Below, in pieces: positions 1-8,751 of a stretch of 64,000 bases of DNA. Each line of letters begins with the position of its first letter. The first letter of the stretch is position 1. Source of the DNA: Poritiphilus sp965212595 (GTDB lineage: Bacteria > Bacteroidota > Bacteroidia > Flavobacteriales > Flavobacteriaceae); the NCBI GenBank assembly GCA_965212595.1, contig CBDBVE010000009.1, forward strand, positions 372,001 through 436,000. The letters are read 5' to 3'. Under the pieces are notes generated by a model. That model was not told the origin of the DNA and ran no database searches. It was given only the letters and a program-made list of their open reading frames with translations. The position numbers and the translations under genes were made by a program.

Positions 1-1932
1 TTCGGAATTCCTGTATTTACAACTCGGCCAGACACGATTTTTGGGACAAGTTTTATGACGCTTGCGCCAGAACACGACCTGGTAGCTAAAATAACTTCCG
101 AGGCACAAAAAGCCGAAGTGGAGGCCTATGTAGAGGCAACCTCCAAGCGCTCTGAAAGAGATAGGATGGCCGATGTAAAGACAATCACCGGAGCTTTTAC
201 CGGAGCCTATGCAGAACATCCTTTTACCAAAGAACCCATCCCAATATGGATTGGAGATTATGTCTTGGCAGGCTATGGTACCGGAGCAGTAATGTCTGTA
301 CCCTGTGGTGACCAGCGCGATTATGACTTTGCAAAGCACTTTAATATCCCCATCCCCAATATTTTTGAAGGAATAGATATTTCTGAAGAGGCCTTTGCGG
401 ATAAGGGGAAGACCATTATTGCGAATTCTGACTTCCTAAACGGACTTTCCTATAAAGAAGCAAGCCGAAAGATCATAGATGCACTCGAAGAAATGAGGCA
501 GGGAAAAGGAAAGGTAAACTTTCGCCTACGCGATGCTGTCTTTAGTAGGCAGCGCTATTGGGGAGAACCTTTTCCGGTATACTATGTTGATGGGATGCCC
601 CAAATGATCGATGCCAAACATTTACCTCTGGAGCTTCCGGAAGTAGAAAAGTACCTTCCTACCGAGACCGGAGAACCACCCTTGGGCAATGCCACAGATT
701 GGGCTTGGGACAGTAAACAAAACACCGTGGTCAATAATCAGTTGATTGATTACAAAACCGTTTTCCCATTAGAACTGAATACCATGCCAGGCTGGGCCGG
801 AAGTTCACAGTACTTTAACCGCTATATGGATCCGGGAAATGAAAAGGAGATCTTTTCGCAGGAGGCCATAAACTACTGGAAAGAGGTAGACCTTTATATA
901 GGTGGTATAGAACATGCCACCGGGCATCTGCTGTACTCCCGCTTTTGGCAGAAGTTTATGTACGACAGAGGTTGGGTCCCGGTCAGGGAATACGCTAAAA
1001 AAATGATCAACCAGGGGATGATCCTGGGGACCAGCACGATAGTTTATCGGGTGAGCGGCGAAAGCAAGTATGTATCAAACGGCCTCAAGGCTTCACACGA
1101 TATTGAAGAGATTAGGGTTGATGTGAGTTTTGTCAATTCTTCCGATGAACTAAACATTGAAAAACTTAAAGGATGGCAGCCTCAGTACAAAGACGCCGAA
1201 TTTGTGCTAGAAGATGGGAAATACATCGTAGGCCGGGAGGTAGAAAAAATGTCCAAATCAAAATATAATGTCGTCAACCCAGATGCCATTTGCGAGGAGT
1301 ACGGAGCAGATTCGCTACGGCTTTACGAAATGTTCTTAGGGCCGTTAGAGCAATCCAAACCCTGGAATACGGCTGGGATAACAGGAGTGTACAGTTTCTT
1401 AAAGAAACTCTGGAAATTGTATCACAACGGGCCGCAAGGCAATTTTGAAGTAAACGAAGAAGCCCCATCCAAGGACAGTCTGAAAACGCTACATAAAACG
1501 ATTAAAAAAGTAGAGGAAGACATCGAGAGCTTTTCCTTCAATACCTCGGTTTCTACTTTTATGATCTGTGTAAATGAGCTTTCGGCTCAGAAATGCCGTT
1601 CCAGAACAATTTTAGAGCCTCTGGCTATTATAATATCTCCCTATGCTCCGCATATTGCAGAAGAGCTCTGGGCGCTTTTGGGGCATAACGGTTCTATCTC
1701 ATTGGCTCCATTTCCAAAATTTGAGGCGCAGTACCTGGTGGAAAGCAGCAAGGAATATCCTATTTCCTTCAATGGAAAAATGCGCTTTACAATGGAGTTG
1801 CCCTTAGATATGGGAAAAGATGAAATTGAAGCAGCGGTAATGGCTCACGAAAAAACCCAACAGCAACTGCAGGGGCGTACTCCTAAAAAGGTAATCGTCG
1901 TGCCCGGAAAGATCGTAAATATCGTTGGTTAA
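1..1932 (+). CDS. leuS: Leucyl-tRNA synthetase, 5'-truncated by window edge
   Basis: Class I aminoacyl-tRNA synthetase that charges tRNA-Leu in the cytoplasm. The reading frame is open from base 1, so the gene starts outside the window; the first visible residues include the TTRPDT threonine-rich motif of the CP1 editing domain (bases 22-39). Further on are the catalytic-domain segments and the KMSKS ATP-binding loop at bases 1246-1260, followed by the helical anticodon-binding domain and a short C-terminal domain ending VPGKIVNIVG. The N-terminal HIGH motif must lie upstream. About 643 codons are visible of a protein usually above 900 residues in this phylum. A rho-independent terminator follows the stop. 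The first internal ATG (base 55) is not the start, because conserved editing-domain residues precede it. Confidence 0.97.
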   Translation, partial: FGIPVFTTRPDTIFGTSFMTLAPEHDLVAKITSEAQKAEVEAYVEATSKRSERDRMADVKTITGAFTGAYAEHPFTKEPIPIWIGDYVLAGYGTGAVMSVPCGDQRDYDFAKHFNIPIPNIFEGIDISEEAFADKGKTIIANSDFLNGLSYKEASRKIIDALEEMRQGKGKVNFRLRDAVFSRQRYWGEPFPVYYVDGMPQMIDAKHLPLELPEVEKYLPTETGEPPLGNATDWAWDSKQNTVVNNQLIDYKTVFPLELNTMPGWAGSSQYFNRYMDPGNEKEIFSQEAINYWKEVDLYIGGIEHATGHLLYSRFWQKFMYDRGWVPVREYAKKMINQGMILGTSTIVYRVSGESKYVSNGLKASHDIEEIRVDVSFVNSSDELNIEKLKGWQPQYKDAEFVLEDGKYIVGREVEKMSKSKYNVVNPDAICEEYGADSLRLYEMFLGPLEQSKPWNTAGITGVYSFLKKLWKLYHNGPQGNFEVNEEAPSKDSLKTLHKTIKKVEEDIESFSFNTSVSTFMICVNELSAQKCRSRTILEPLAIIISPYAPHIAEELWALLGHNGSISLAPFPKFEAQYLVESSKEYPISFNGKMRFTMELPLDMGKDEIEAAVMAHEKTQQQLQGRTPKKVIVVPGKIVNIVG

Positions 1933-2009
1933 TGGAGCTGTCAGCGGTATTTCCCATAGAATAATTTGAAAGCTTTTCTAAAAAAAATGTACATTTTGTC
2001 AGGTTTAAG

Positions 2010-2037
2010 AACCCTGCCCCATATTGGCGGGGTTTTT
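2010..2037 (+). terminator. Rho-independent terminator after leuS
   Basis: A nine-pair stem (AACCCTGCC with GGCGGGGTT, one G-U pair) closes a seven-base loop and runs into five T residues. It lies 78 bases after the leuS stop and before the zinc peptidase gene. Confidence 0.8.
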
Positions 2038-2080
2038 GCTTTAGATATTGTAACTTTAATGGAACACTAAAAGAAAAACT

Positions 2081-2779
2081 ATGTTAAGTGGATATTATAT
2101 CTTAATCGGAGCTATTGCCCTGGTCAGCTGGCTGGTGAGCAGAAGGCTTAAGAGTAAATTCAGACACTATTCTAAAGTGCATCTAAGGAATGGGATGAGT
2201 GGGGCTGAAATTGCAGAGAAAATGCTGGCAGATCACGGGATCCGTGATGTCAAGGTGATTTCTACTCCAGGGATGCTTACAGATCATTATAACCCAAAAA
2301 ATAAAACAGTAAACCTAAGTGAGGGTGTTTACAATCAAAGAAATGCAGCCGCGGCCGCGGTAGCGGCACATGAATGCGGACACGCAGTGCAACATGCCCA
2401 AGCCTATGAATGGCTTACAATGCGTTCAAAACTGGTCCCTGTAGTTAGTATCACATCAGGAATGTCAATGTGGGTAGTTTTTGGCGGACTGATGCTGGGT
2501 GCAGCGACGGGTATGGGACTGGGATTCTGGATAGCAGTAGCCGGACTTGTTATGATGGGCTTTGCCACCTTGTTTAGCTTTATCACCTTACCGGTAGAAT
2601 ACGATGCAAGTAACCGGGCATTAAAATGGCTAAAGCACAAACAAGTGGTAACCCAGCAGGAGTATAAAGGTTCTGAAGATGCACTTAAATGGGCGGCCAG
2701 GACGTATTTGGTAGCCGCTATAGGCTCGCTTGCAACTCTGTTCTATTTTGCACTTCAAGTCTTTGGAGGAAGGGATTAA
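2081..2779 (+). CDS. Membrane zinc metallopeptidase, YugP family
   Basis: This 232-residue protein fits the neutral zinc metallopeptidase family (Zn_peptidase_2, YugP-like). It has an N-terminal membrane segment (about residues 3-20), a conserved soluble region, the HECGH zinc-binding motif at residues 97-101, two hydrophobic segments around 120-175 and a last one near 205-228. The HExxH histidines and glutamate are intact, so it is probably active; substrates of this family are poorly defined. The ATG at 2081 directly precedes the family's hydrophobic N-terminus. It stands between the leuS terminator and a GNAT gene 40 bases downstream, with which it may be co-transcribed. Confidence 0.88.
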   Translation: MLSGYYILIGAIALVSWLVSRRLKSKFRHYSKVHLRNGMSGAEIAEKMLADHGIRDVKVISTPGMLTDHYNPKNKTVNLSEGVYNQRNAAAAAVAAHECGHAVQHAQAYEWLTMRSKLVPVVSITSGMSMWVVFGGLMLGAATGMGLGFWIAVAGLVMMGFATLFSFITLPVEYDASNRALKWLKHKQVVTQQEYKGSEDALKWAARTYLVAAIGSLATLFYFALQVFGGRD

Positions 2780-2819
2780 GAAGACAGGCATATTCTTGCT
2801 TATATAAGAATTACAGGAT

Positions 2820-3245
2820 ATGGAGCCTAAGATTAGCTTAAAGCTGGCTTCAGAAGAAGATATCGAAGCTCTTACCCGTGTAGGAGCTTCTTTGTTTGAT
2901 TTTGAAATTAAAAACTACAGATTGCTTGAGTTTCTCGAAGACCCCAGGCATCATCTGGTCATTGCACTACACGACCGAAATGTGATTGGGATGGCTTCGG
3001 GCATTCACTACATTCACCCCGACAAAGATCCTGAACTATTTATCAATGAGCTGGGAGTCCTTGAGCAATATCGTGGCAAAGGATTAGGCCGCAAGCTTAT
3101 AAAATCACTTGTAGCGCACGGCAAAGAAATTGGCTGTAAGGCAGCCTGGGTTATCACAGATTCTTCAAATAAGGCGGCCAAAAAAACCTATATGGCGGCA
3201 GGCGGCATGCCAGAAGATGGCGAAGCTATTATTTATAACTTTTAG
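2820..3245 (+). CDS. GNAT-family N-acetyltransferase, AAC(3)-I-like
   Basis: A complete 141-residue single-domain GNAT protein. The acetyl-CoA pyrophosphate loop is QYRGKGLGRKL (around residues 84-94), preceded by the ELGV strand typical of motif A. Length, the LEDPRHHLVIAL opening strand and the C-terminal yxxxGG..ED pattern resemble the AAC(3)-I aminoglycoside acetyltransferase branch more than the RimI branch, but that is a resemblance in overall layout only and the substrate is unknown. It may be transcribed with the zinc peptidase upstream. Its TAG stop overlaps the TAA stop of the convergent Lrp gene by four bases, so neither gene has room for its own terminator here. Confidence 0.85.
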   Translation: MEPKISLKLASEEDIEALTRVGASLFDFEIKNYRLLEFLEDPRHHLVIALHDRNVIGMASGIHYIHPDKDPELFINELGVLEQYRGKGLGRKLIKSLVAHGKEIGCKAAWVITDSSNKAAKKTYMAAGGMPEDGEAIIYNF

Positions 3246-3712
3246 ATGGTAATCTGGCGATCTATCTGTTGATCAAGAGATATGAAGGTCTCCGTTCTCG
3301 AAACCCCTTCAATCTGTTGAATGTTTTTATTAAGCAACTGCATCAGGTGCTCATTGTCTTTACAAAGTACCTTGATAAGAATAGACCAGTTGCCCGTGGT
3401 GTAATGGCATTCTAGCACTTCAGGAATCTTTTCCAGTTCTTTTACTGCCCTGGGGTTACTCATAGCTTTGTCAAGGAAAATGCCAATATACGCCATGGTG
3501 GTGTAACCTAGTACTTTTGGGTTAATCATAAACTTGGACCCGGCAATAAGCCCGGATTTTTCTAGCTTTCGCAGCCGTTGATGAATGGCGGCGCCCGAGA
3601 TCCCCACATTTCTGGCGATCTCTAAAATAGGTTTCCTGGCATCTTGCATCAAAAACCTTAAAATTTTTTTATCAATACCGTCAATATTGACAACTTTGTT
3701 AGAAGATTTCAT
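3242..3712 (-). CDS. Lrp/AsnC-family transcriptional regulator
   Basis: A 156-residue regulator with the usual Lrp layout: an N-terminal winged helix-turn-helix (about residues 11-60, DGIDKKILRFL then AAIHQRLRKLEKSG) and a C-terminal RAM ligand-binding domain (about 70-145) that normally binds amino acids and drives oligomer formation. It lies 47 bases downstream of the saccharopine-dehydrogenase-like gene on the same strand and is probably co-transcribed with it, which suggests that it senses lysine or a related amino acid. That ligand assignment is inference from position; Lrp proteins commonly act on neighbouring amino-acid genes. Confidence 0.93.
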   Translation of the reverse strand: MKSSNKVVNIDGIDKKILRFLMQDARKPILEIARNVGISGAAIHQRLRKLEKSGLIAGSKFMINPKVLGYTTMAYIGIFLDKAMSNPRAVKELEKIPEVLECHYTTGNWSILIKVLCKDNEHLMQLLNKNIQQIEGVSRTETFISLDQQIDRQITI

Positions 3713-3759
3713 TTTTTGATTTCAATTTGCCTTAAATATACGGCAAATACTTACAATTT

Positions 3760-5133
3760 CTAACTTGCTACAGAATCGGGATTATATCCAAGGTAAGGTG
3801 TTTCAAACTCTTTAAAGGCCACTCCATATGACTTTAGCTCTGAAAGAATGGGTTCATATGCCTCTTTACTAATAGGTATTTGAACTCCGGGAGTGGTGAT
3901 TTTGCCATTTAGAATATGAAGCGTTGCCATAGCTACGGGTAAGCCAACAGTTTTTGCCATGGCAGTATGCGCATTGTTATCGCCTAAAACAACCATATTA
4001 GCGTCTAGCTGTAATTTCTTTCCGTCCAGGATATACCCAAATTTGTGATACATTACAATCATATCTTTATCACCGGGAGAAAGTGTCCAGCTGTCTTCTA
4101 AAATATGTTGCAACATCTGTGCAGGAGTGGCGTTTTTAAGCGAAATGGTCTTTTTGTGATTAAACAGGTCTAATTCCATCAATTTTTCCCACATAATATC
4201 ATCCTGATCGATCTTTAGGTAGTGCCTTAGCTTCAATTCTACAGAATCTGTAGGGGAGTATGGGAGAAAGAGATTTAAGAACTCACGATAAGACATTCCC
4301 TGTGAATTCTCTACCGTATAACTATCATCAGTCATTCCCAGCTGCACAAAAATATTCCAGGCCTTTGAGAAACCTACCCGACGCATGGTGCCTCTGTATA
4401 GTGTTAAGGCGTCTTGCAAGCCATATGCTTCACGATATTTTAAGGAATCTCGGTTGGCATAGCCCTCGAAAAGCCCATAACCTTCAACTTTTAGAAACTC
4501 AGTTCTTCTAAAAAGTTTTTGATAGGGGATATATTTATAGGTGCCTTCCTGAATGAATTTTGCCGCCCCCCCTTGACCAGCAAGCACCACATTTCTTGGA
4601 TTCCAGGTAAATTTGTAATTCCAAAGATTAGAATCGCTTTCCGGGGCCACCAGTCCTCCTGTGAACGACTCAAACAAAATGATTTTGCCACCCTCCGCTC
4701 TAATTTTATCTATAATCTGCATAGCGCTCATATGATCTATCCCCGGATCTAGTCCTATTTCGTTCATAAAAATCAGACCTTTCTCCTTAGCAGCATCGTC
4801 TAAAGCTTTAATTTCATCACTTATATAAGAAGCGGTGACCAGGTGTTTTTCATGAGCTATGCAATCTTTAGCCACCTTGATATGAAAACGTGGAGGAAGC
4901 ATGGAAACTACTATGTCTGCTTCGCTAATGGCTTTTTTTCTGCTATTTTCGTCCAGAATGTCCAGTGAAATAACAGTGCAGGAAGGATGTGATTTGATAT
5001 GTTCAGCAATGTTTTCGGGTTTTAAATCGGCAATGGTAAGATGAAGGTTTTCGCCCTCCGCCTTTTCCAGAAAATAATCTAACAAATAAGCGGTAGATTT
5101 ACCCGCCCCAACGACCAGAATTTTTCGCAACAT
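3760..5133 (-). CDS. Saccharopine dehydrogenase family reductase
   Basis: A 457-residue NAD(P)-dependent reductase of the saccharopine dehydrogenase family. The N-terminus is a Rossmann fold (ILVVGAGKST, residues 5-14; DLKPEN at the end of strand 2), followed by the conserved SMLPPRFH and NEIGLDPGIDH segments and the large C-terminal saccharopine-dehydrogenase domain. Known members make or split saccharopine in lysine metabolism, or act as lysine 6-dehydrogenase or carboxynorspermidine synthase; which applies here cannot be read from sequence alone. The Lrp-type regulator directly downstream favours an amino-acid role. The DUF423 gene is divergent 81 bases away. Confidence 0.9.
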   Translation of the reverse strand: MLRKILVVGAGKSTAYLLDYFLEKAEGENLHLTIADLKPENIAEHIKSHPSCTVISLDILDENSRKKAISEADIVVSMLPPRFHIKVAKDCIAHEKHLVTASYISDEIKALDDAAKEKGLIFMNEIGLDPGIDHMSAMQIIDKIRAEGGKIILFESFTGGLVAPESDSNLWNYKFTWNPRNVVLAGQGGAAKFIQEGTYKYIPYQKLFRRTEFLKVEGYGLFEGYANRDSLKYREAYGLQDALTLYRGTMRRVGFSKAWNIFVQLGMTDDSYTVENSQGMSYREFLNLFLPYSPTDSVELKLRHYLKIDQDDIMWEKLMELDLFNHKKTISLKNATPAQMLQHILEDSWTLSPGDKDMIVMYHKFGYILDGKKLQLDANMVVLGDNNAHTAMAKTVGLPVAMATLHILNGKITTPGVQIPISKEAYEPILSELKSYGVAFKEFETPYLGYNPDSVAS

Positions 5134-5214
5134 CTCTTTTCCTGCTTTGAGTAATTATAACGGACGCTAAGGTATCAAATTGTTACATTTACAAAAAAAC
5201 AAGCCGTTTAAGTT

Positions 5215-5601
5215 ATGAACAAAACAATTTTAGTCACAGGAAGCTTTTTTGGTCTCACGGCAATTGTGCTGGGGGCCTTCGCGGCACACGGACTTGAAAA
5301 GCTAATAGACGGCGAGGCGATTCAGACTTTTGAAACGGGTGTAAAATATCAGATGTACCATGCCCTTTTCCTGCTTATTCTTGGGATAGAACCAAAGCTT
5401 GCCTCTTCTCATAAAAAATGGATCTATTACAGTATAACAGCAGGAGTGTTACTATTTTCTGGTTCTATTTACCTTTTAGCTACCAATAGCCTTAACGATT
5501 TTGATTTTAGAGTCATAGGTTTCATTACCCCTTTAGGAGGGCTATTGTTCATTTTGGGGTGGATAATCTTCGGTTATCGGGTTTTTAAACGGTTGGGCTA
5601 A
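5215..5601 (+). CDS. DUF423 family small membrane protein
   Basis: A 128-residue protein with four predicted membrane helices and the family's GAFAAHGL motif (residues 21-28) followed by ETGVKYQMYHAL. The family (YgdD-like) is widespread in bacteria and has no settled function. The ATG at 5215 opens the first helix directly. It is divergent from the saccharopine dehydrogenase-like gene and is followed after 35 bases by the pckA promoter region, so it is probably monocistronic. Confidence 0.9.
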   Translation: MNKTILVTGSFFGLTAIVLGAFAAHGLEKLIDGEAIQTFETGVKYQMYHALFLLILGIEPKLASSHKKWIYYSITAGVLLFSGSIYLLATNSLNDFDFRVIGFITPLGGLLFILGWIIFGYRVFKRLG

Positions 5602-5618
5602 ACAATTGGCCAGATTCA

Positions 5619-5648
5619 TTTGAAAGGGATTTATTTTTGCTAATTTTG
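5619..5648 (+). promoter_or_regulatory. Bacteroidota-type promoter of pckA
   Basis: TTTG (5619-5622) and TAATTTTG (5641-5648) match the -33 TTTG and -7 TAnnTTTG elements with 18 bases between them. The ATG used for pckA lies 22 bases downstream of the -7 element. Confidence 0.75.
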
Positions 5649-5669
5649 TCCAAACTAAAAAACACTTCT

Positions 5670-7286
5670 ATGATGGCATCTGGGCCTAAGACGAAAACGA
5701 TTTCGTTGAAGGATTACGGCATTGAAAATGAGAAAGTTCACTACCAACTATCACCCTCAGAACTTCAAGAGATTACATTAAAAAAGGAGATGGGAAAAGA
5801 GGCTTCCACAGGAACCTTGGCCATAAACACCGGTGAATTTACCGGAAGATCCCCAATGGACAGATTCATTGTAAAAGATGAAGTTACAGAGGATAAGGTC
5901 TGGTGGAGTAAAATTAATATTCCCTTTGAACCCGAACAGTTTGATAGCCTGCATGACAAGGTAATCAATTACCTGAATGATAAAGAATTGTTTGTCAGAG
6001 ATTGCTATGCCTGTGCTGATCAGCAATATCGATTAAATATCAGAGTCATTAATGAGTATCCCTGGTCTAATATGTTTGCATATAATATGTTCTTGAGGCC
6101 AGAAGAGGACGAACTTTCCGATTTTGTGCCGGAGTGGACCGTGATAAATGCCCCTGGTTTTATGGCGGATGCTGGAGTAGACGGCACCAGGCAACACAAT
6201 TTTGCCATACTGAATTTTGGAAAGAAGATCGCTCTTATCGGTGGCACAGGGTATACAGGAGAAATTAAAAAAGGAATTTTTTCTGCCCTTAATTTCATCT
6301 TGCCTGTTTACAAGAATACCTTACCCATGCACTGTTCTGCAAATGTCGGAGAAGATGGCGATACCGCAATTTTCTTTGGGCTTTCAGGAACAGGAAAGAC
6401 AACTTTATCTACCGATCCGCAGCGTAAACTGATTGGAGATGATGAGCACGGCTGGACACATGACAATACAGTATTTAATTTTGAAGGTGGGTGCTATGCT
6501 AAAGTTATCGACCTTTCTAAAGAGAATGAACCTGAGATTTACGGAGCCATTAAGAAAGGAGCCATACTAGAAAATGTCATCATGGATGACAGAGGGGTGG
6601 TTGATTTCGCAGATACCTCGATTACACAAAACACCCGTGTTAGTTACCCAATTTATCACATTGAAAATATCCAGCAACCTTCTCTTGGAAAGAACATTAA
6701 GAATATTTTCTTTCTTACCGCGGATGCATTTGGGGTAATTCCTCCAATATCTAAGCTTACACCTAGTCAGGCGGCTTATCATTTTATTTCTGGATATACG
6801 GCTAAGGTTGCGGGAACAGAAGCCGGAGTTGTAGAGCCCGTCCCTGAGTTTTCAGCCTGTTTTGGAGCCCCTTTTATGCCACTACATCCAACGAAGTATG
6901 CAGAAATGCTAAGCAAGAAAATGAAGGAATCAGGGGTAAACGTTTGGTTGGTAAATACCGGTTGGACCGGCGGGCCCTATGGTGTGGGTACACGTATGAA
7001 ACTAAAATACACCAGGGCCATGATCCATGCTGCTTTAAGTGGTAAGTTGGGTTTGTATACCTATGACACTTACCATATTCATTCGGTTTTTGGAGTGGCA
7101 CAGCCCAGAGAATGCCCAGGTGTTCCTACCAGCGTTCTCAGCCCTAGAGCCACATGGAATGATGACGAGGCCTATTATAAGACGGCTTTTAAGCTAACCA
7201 ATGCCTTTAGAGAGAATTTTAAGAAATACGAGTCCTTTGCCAACGAAGAAATAAGGCGTGGAGGCCCGCAGCGGTATGCTTTTTAG
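5670..7286 (+). CDS. pckA: Phosphoenolpyruvate carboxykinase (ATP)
   Basis: Converts oxaloacetate and ATP to phosphoenolpyruvate, CO2 and ADP, the entry step of gluconeogenesis. The kinase-1a P-loop GLSGTGKTTLS is at about residues 237-247, with the GDDEHGW metal-binding segment just after it and the NTGWTGGPYG motif later, all intact. Length (538 residues) is normal. I chose ATG 5670: an in-frame TTG at 5637 would add eleven residues, but the -7 promoter element at 5641-5648 lies between the two, so the upstream codon would not be transcribed. A second ATG directly follows at 5673. A strong terminator hairpin lies five bases after the stop. Confidence 0.97.
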   Translation: MMASGPKTKTISLKDYGIENEKVHYQLSPSELQEITLKKEMGKEASTGTLAINTGEFTGRSPMDRFIVKDEVTEDKVWWSKINIPFEPEQFDSLHDKVINYLNDKELFVRDCYACADQQYRLNIRVINEYPWSNMFAYNMFLRPEEDELSDFVPEWTVINAPGFMADAGVDGTRQHNFAILNFGKKIALIGGTGYTGEIKKGIFSALNFILPVYKNTLPMHCSANVGEDGDTAIFFGLSGTGKTTLSTDPQRKLIGDDEHGWTHDNTVFNFEGGCYAKVIDLSKENEPEIYGAIKKGAILENVIMDDRGVVDFADTSITQNTRVSYPIYHIENIQQPSLGKNIKNIFFLTADAFGVIPPISKLTPSQAAYHFISGYTAKVAGTEAGVVEPVPEFSACFGAPFMPLHPTKYAEMLSKKMKESGVNVWLVNTGWTGGPYGVGTRMKLKYTRAMIHAALSGKLGLYTYDTYHIHSVFGVAQPRECPGVPTSVLSPRATWNDDEAYYKTAFKLTNAFRENFKKYESFANEEIRRGGPQRYAF

Positions 7287-7290
7287 AAAC

Positions 7291-7321
7291 AAAAGGGCTT
7301 CTGAGATTCAGAAGCCCTTTT
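7291..7321. terminator. Bidirectional terminator between pckA and hemD
   Basis: A perfect 14-pair stem (7291-7304 with 7308-7321) with a three-base GAT loop, starting with four A and ending with four T. It lies between the convergent pckA and hemD genes and can end transcripts from both. Confidence 0.92.
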
Positions 7322-7342
7322 CAATTTGCTCTTTTTTAGATC

Positions 7343-8089
7343 TTATTTCTTATTTACACTGGTAATATACTTTTGCAGTGCCATAGTCATAGACGGTGTT
7401 TCAGGTGTTGGAGCCTTGATGTCTATCCGCAATCCAGCCTCGGTAGCGGCGTTGACCGTCGAATTTCCAAACACGGCGATACGAGTATTGTTTTGTTCGA
7501 AGTCAGGAAAATTTTTCAAGAGCGATTCAATTCCCGAAGGGCTAAAGAATACCAGGACATCGTAATATACGTCTCTGAGATCTGAAAGATCGCTAATAAC
7601 TGTTTTATAAAAAATACCCCTGGTCCAGGTGATATCTAATTGATTTAAGGTATCTGGTACGCTTGGCTTGAGCGCATCTGATGATGGAAGTAAGTATGCT
7701 TCATCTTTGTACTTCTTAAACAAAGGAAGAAGCTCGTTGAAATTCCTTTTACCAACATAGATCTTTCGCTTCCTGTAAACTACATATTTTTGAAGGTAGA
7801 AGGCGACAGCTTCAGACTGGCAAAAATACTTCATCGCATCTGGCACCTTGAATCGCATCTCTTCTGCAATCCTGAAGAAATGATCTACGGAATTTCGGCT
7901 GGTGAGAATTATGGCGCTGTATTGATTGAGATCAATTTTCTGCTGACGAACCGCTTTGGCATCTACCCCTTCAACATGAATAAATGGCCTAAAATCTACC
8001 TTTACCTTTTCTTTTTCAATAAGTCGCAAATAAGGAGAGTTTTCCATTTTTGGCTCAGGCTGTGAAACCAAAATCGTCTTTACTTTCAT
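7343..8089 (-). CDS. hemD: Uroporphyrinogen-III synthase
   Basis: A 248-residue HemD-fold protein expected to cyclise hydroxymethylbilane to uroporphyrinogen III in haem synthesis. Recognisable parts are the opening ILVSQPEP strand, the AIILTSRNSVDHFF segment (in place of the usual FTSxNaV), VFFSPSGIESL and the late IAVFGNSTVNAA segment. HemD is poorly conserved in sequence, so the call rests on the order of these segments. The start is five bases after the DUF4271 stop, in an apparent operon GT39-DUF4271-hemD. It converges on pckA across a shared terminator. Confidence 0.88.
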   Translation of the reverse strand: MKVKTILVSQPEPKMENSPYLRLIEKEKVKVDFRPFIHVEGVDAKAVRQQKIDLNQYSAIILTSRNSVDHFFRIAEEMRFKVPDAMKYFCQSEAVAFYLQKYVVYRKRKIYVGKRNFNELLPLFKKYKDEAYLLPSSDALKPSVPDTLNQLDITWTRGIFYKTVISDLSDLRDVYYDVLVFFSPSGIESLLKNFPDFEQNNTRIAVFGNSTVNAATEAGLRIDIKAPTPETPSMTMALQKYITSVNKK

Positions 8090-8094
8090 ATATC

Positions 8095-8751
8095 TTACTC
8101 TTTAAGATAGTTTGCAATAACAATGAAGGGTGCAATTTCGAGTGCGCAAAGGTACAAAATAAAATAGAAAAAGTGGCTCGCTATGAATTTTTGATGATTT
8201 TTTACAATAGTAAACCAGCCAATTGCATTTATGAAAACAATTAGGAATATGCTTACGAAAATCACAGTTTTAGACCCCTTGAAGATATAGGCCAGTGCCA
8301 CATTGGCTAAAAACATTAGAAAGCCGCTGTAGTTGAGGTAGGAAAGTTTTTTAAATATGAAGTCGGTAATTAATTTATTGTTATTGAATACAAAACCATT
8401 TCCTAATTGCAAGGCTATCTTGAAGACTAAAAAGAGCATAAGAGATCCCAGGATGGCTAAGTAAAGCAAAGGATATTCCAAGCCTTCGGGCGCTATAATG
8501 ACTGTCCAGACGAAATAGAGAAACAAAGAAAAGTTAAGGAGTTGAAAAACCGTAAAAAAGATGTGAAACCAGTTCAACAGTTTGTCCTTCTTGCTATACA
8601 TGACAATGTACTTATTATTGAAGGGAAGAATAATAAAATTGAGAAACCGACTATAGAAAAGGCCCTTAGCGATGACAATAAATAGTACACTTGTGAAAAT
8701 AGTTATTGTAATCCAGTCTGTACTTTCAAATGTTCTTAGAACAGGTTCCAT
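8095..8751 (-). CDS. DUF4271 integral membrane protein
   Basis: A 218-residue polytopic membrane protein with about six hydrophobic helices, matching the Bacteroidota-specific DUF4271 family, whose function is not known. I place the start at the ATG whose A is also the last base of the upstream TGA stop (TGATG across 8753-8749), a typical translational-coupling junction; a longer in-frame version starting at 8811 would add a basic 20-residue stretch inside the upstream gene and is less likely. hemD follows after five bases. Confidence 0.82.
   Translation of the reverse strand: MEPVLRTFESTDWITITIFTSVLFIVIAKGLFYSRFLNFIILPFNNKYIVMYSKKDKLLNWFHIFFTVFQLLNFSLFLYFVWTVIIAPEGLEYPLLYLAILGSLMLFLVFKIALQLGNGFVFNNNKLITDFIFKKLSYLNYSGFLMFLANVALAYIFKGSKTVIFVSIFLIVFINAIGWFTIVKNHQKFIASHFFYFILYLCALEIAPFIVIANYLKE

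Noticed and set aside
5637..5669. In-frame TTG that would extend pckA by eleven residues
   Set aside because: The promoter -7 element lies within this stretch, so it is probably not transcribed, and the added residues are not conserved in the family as I know it.
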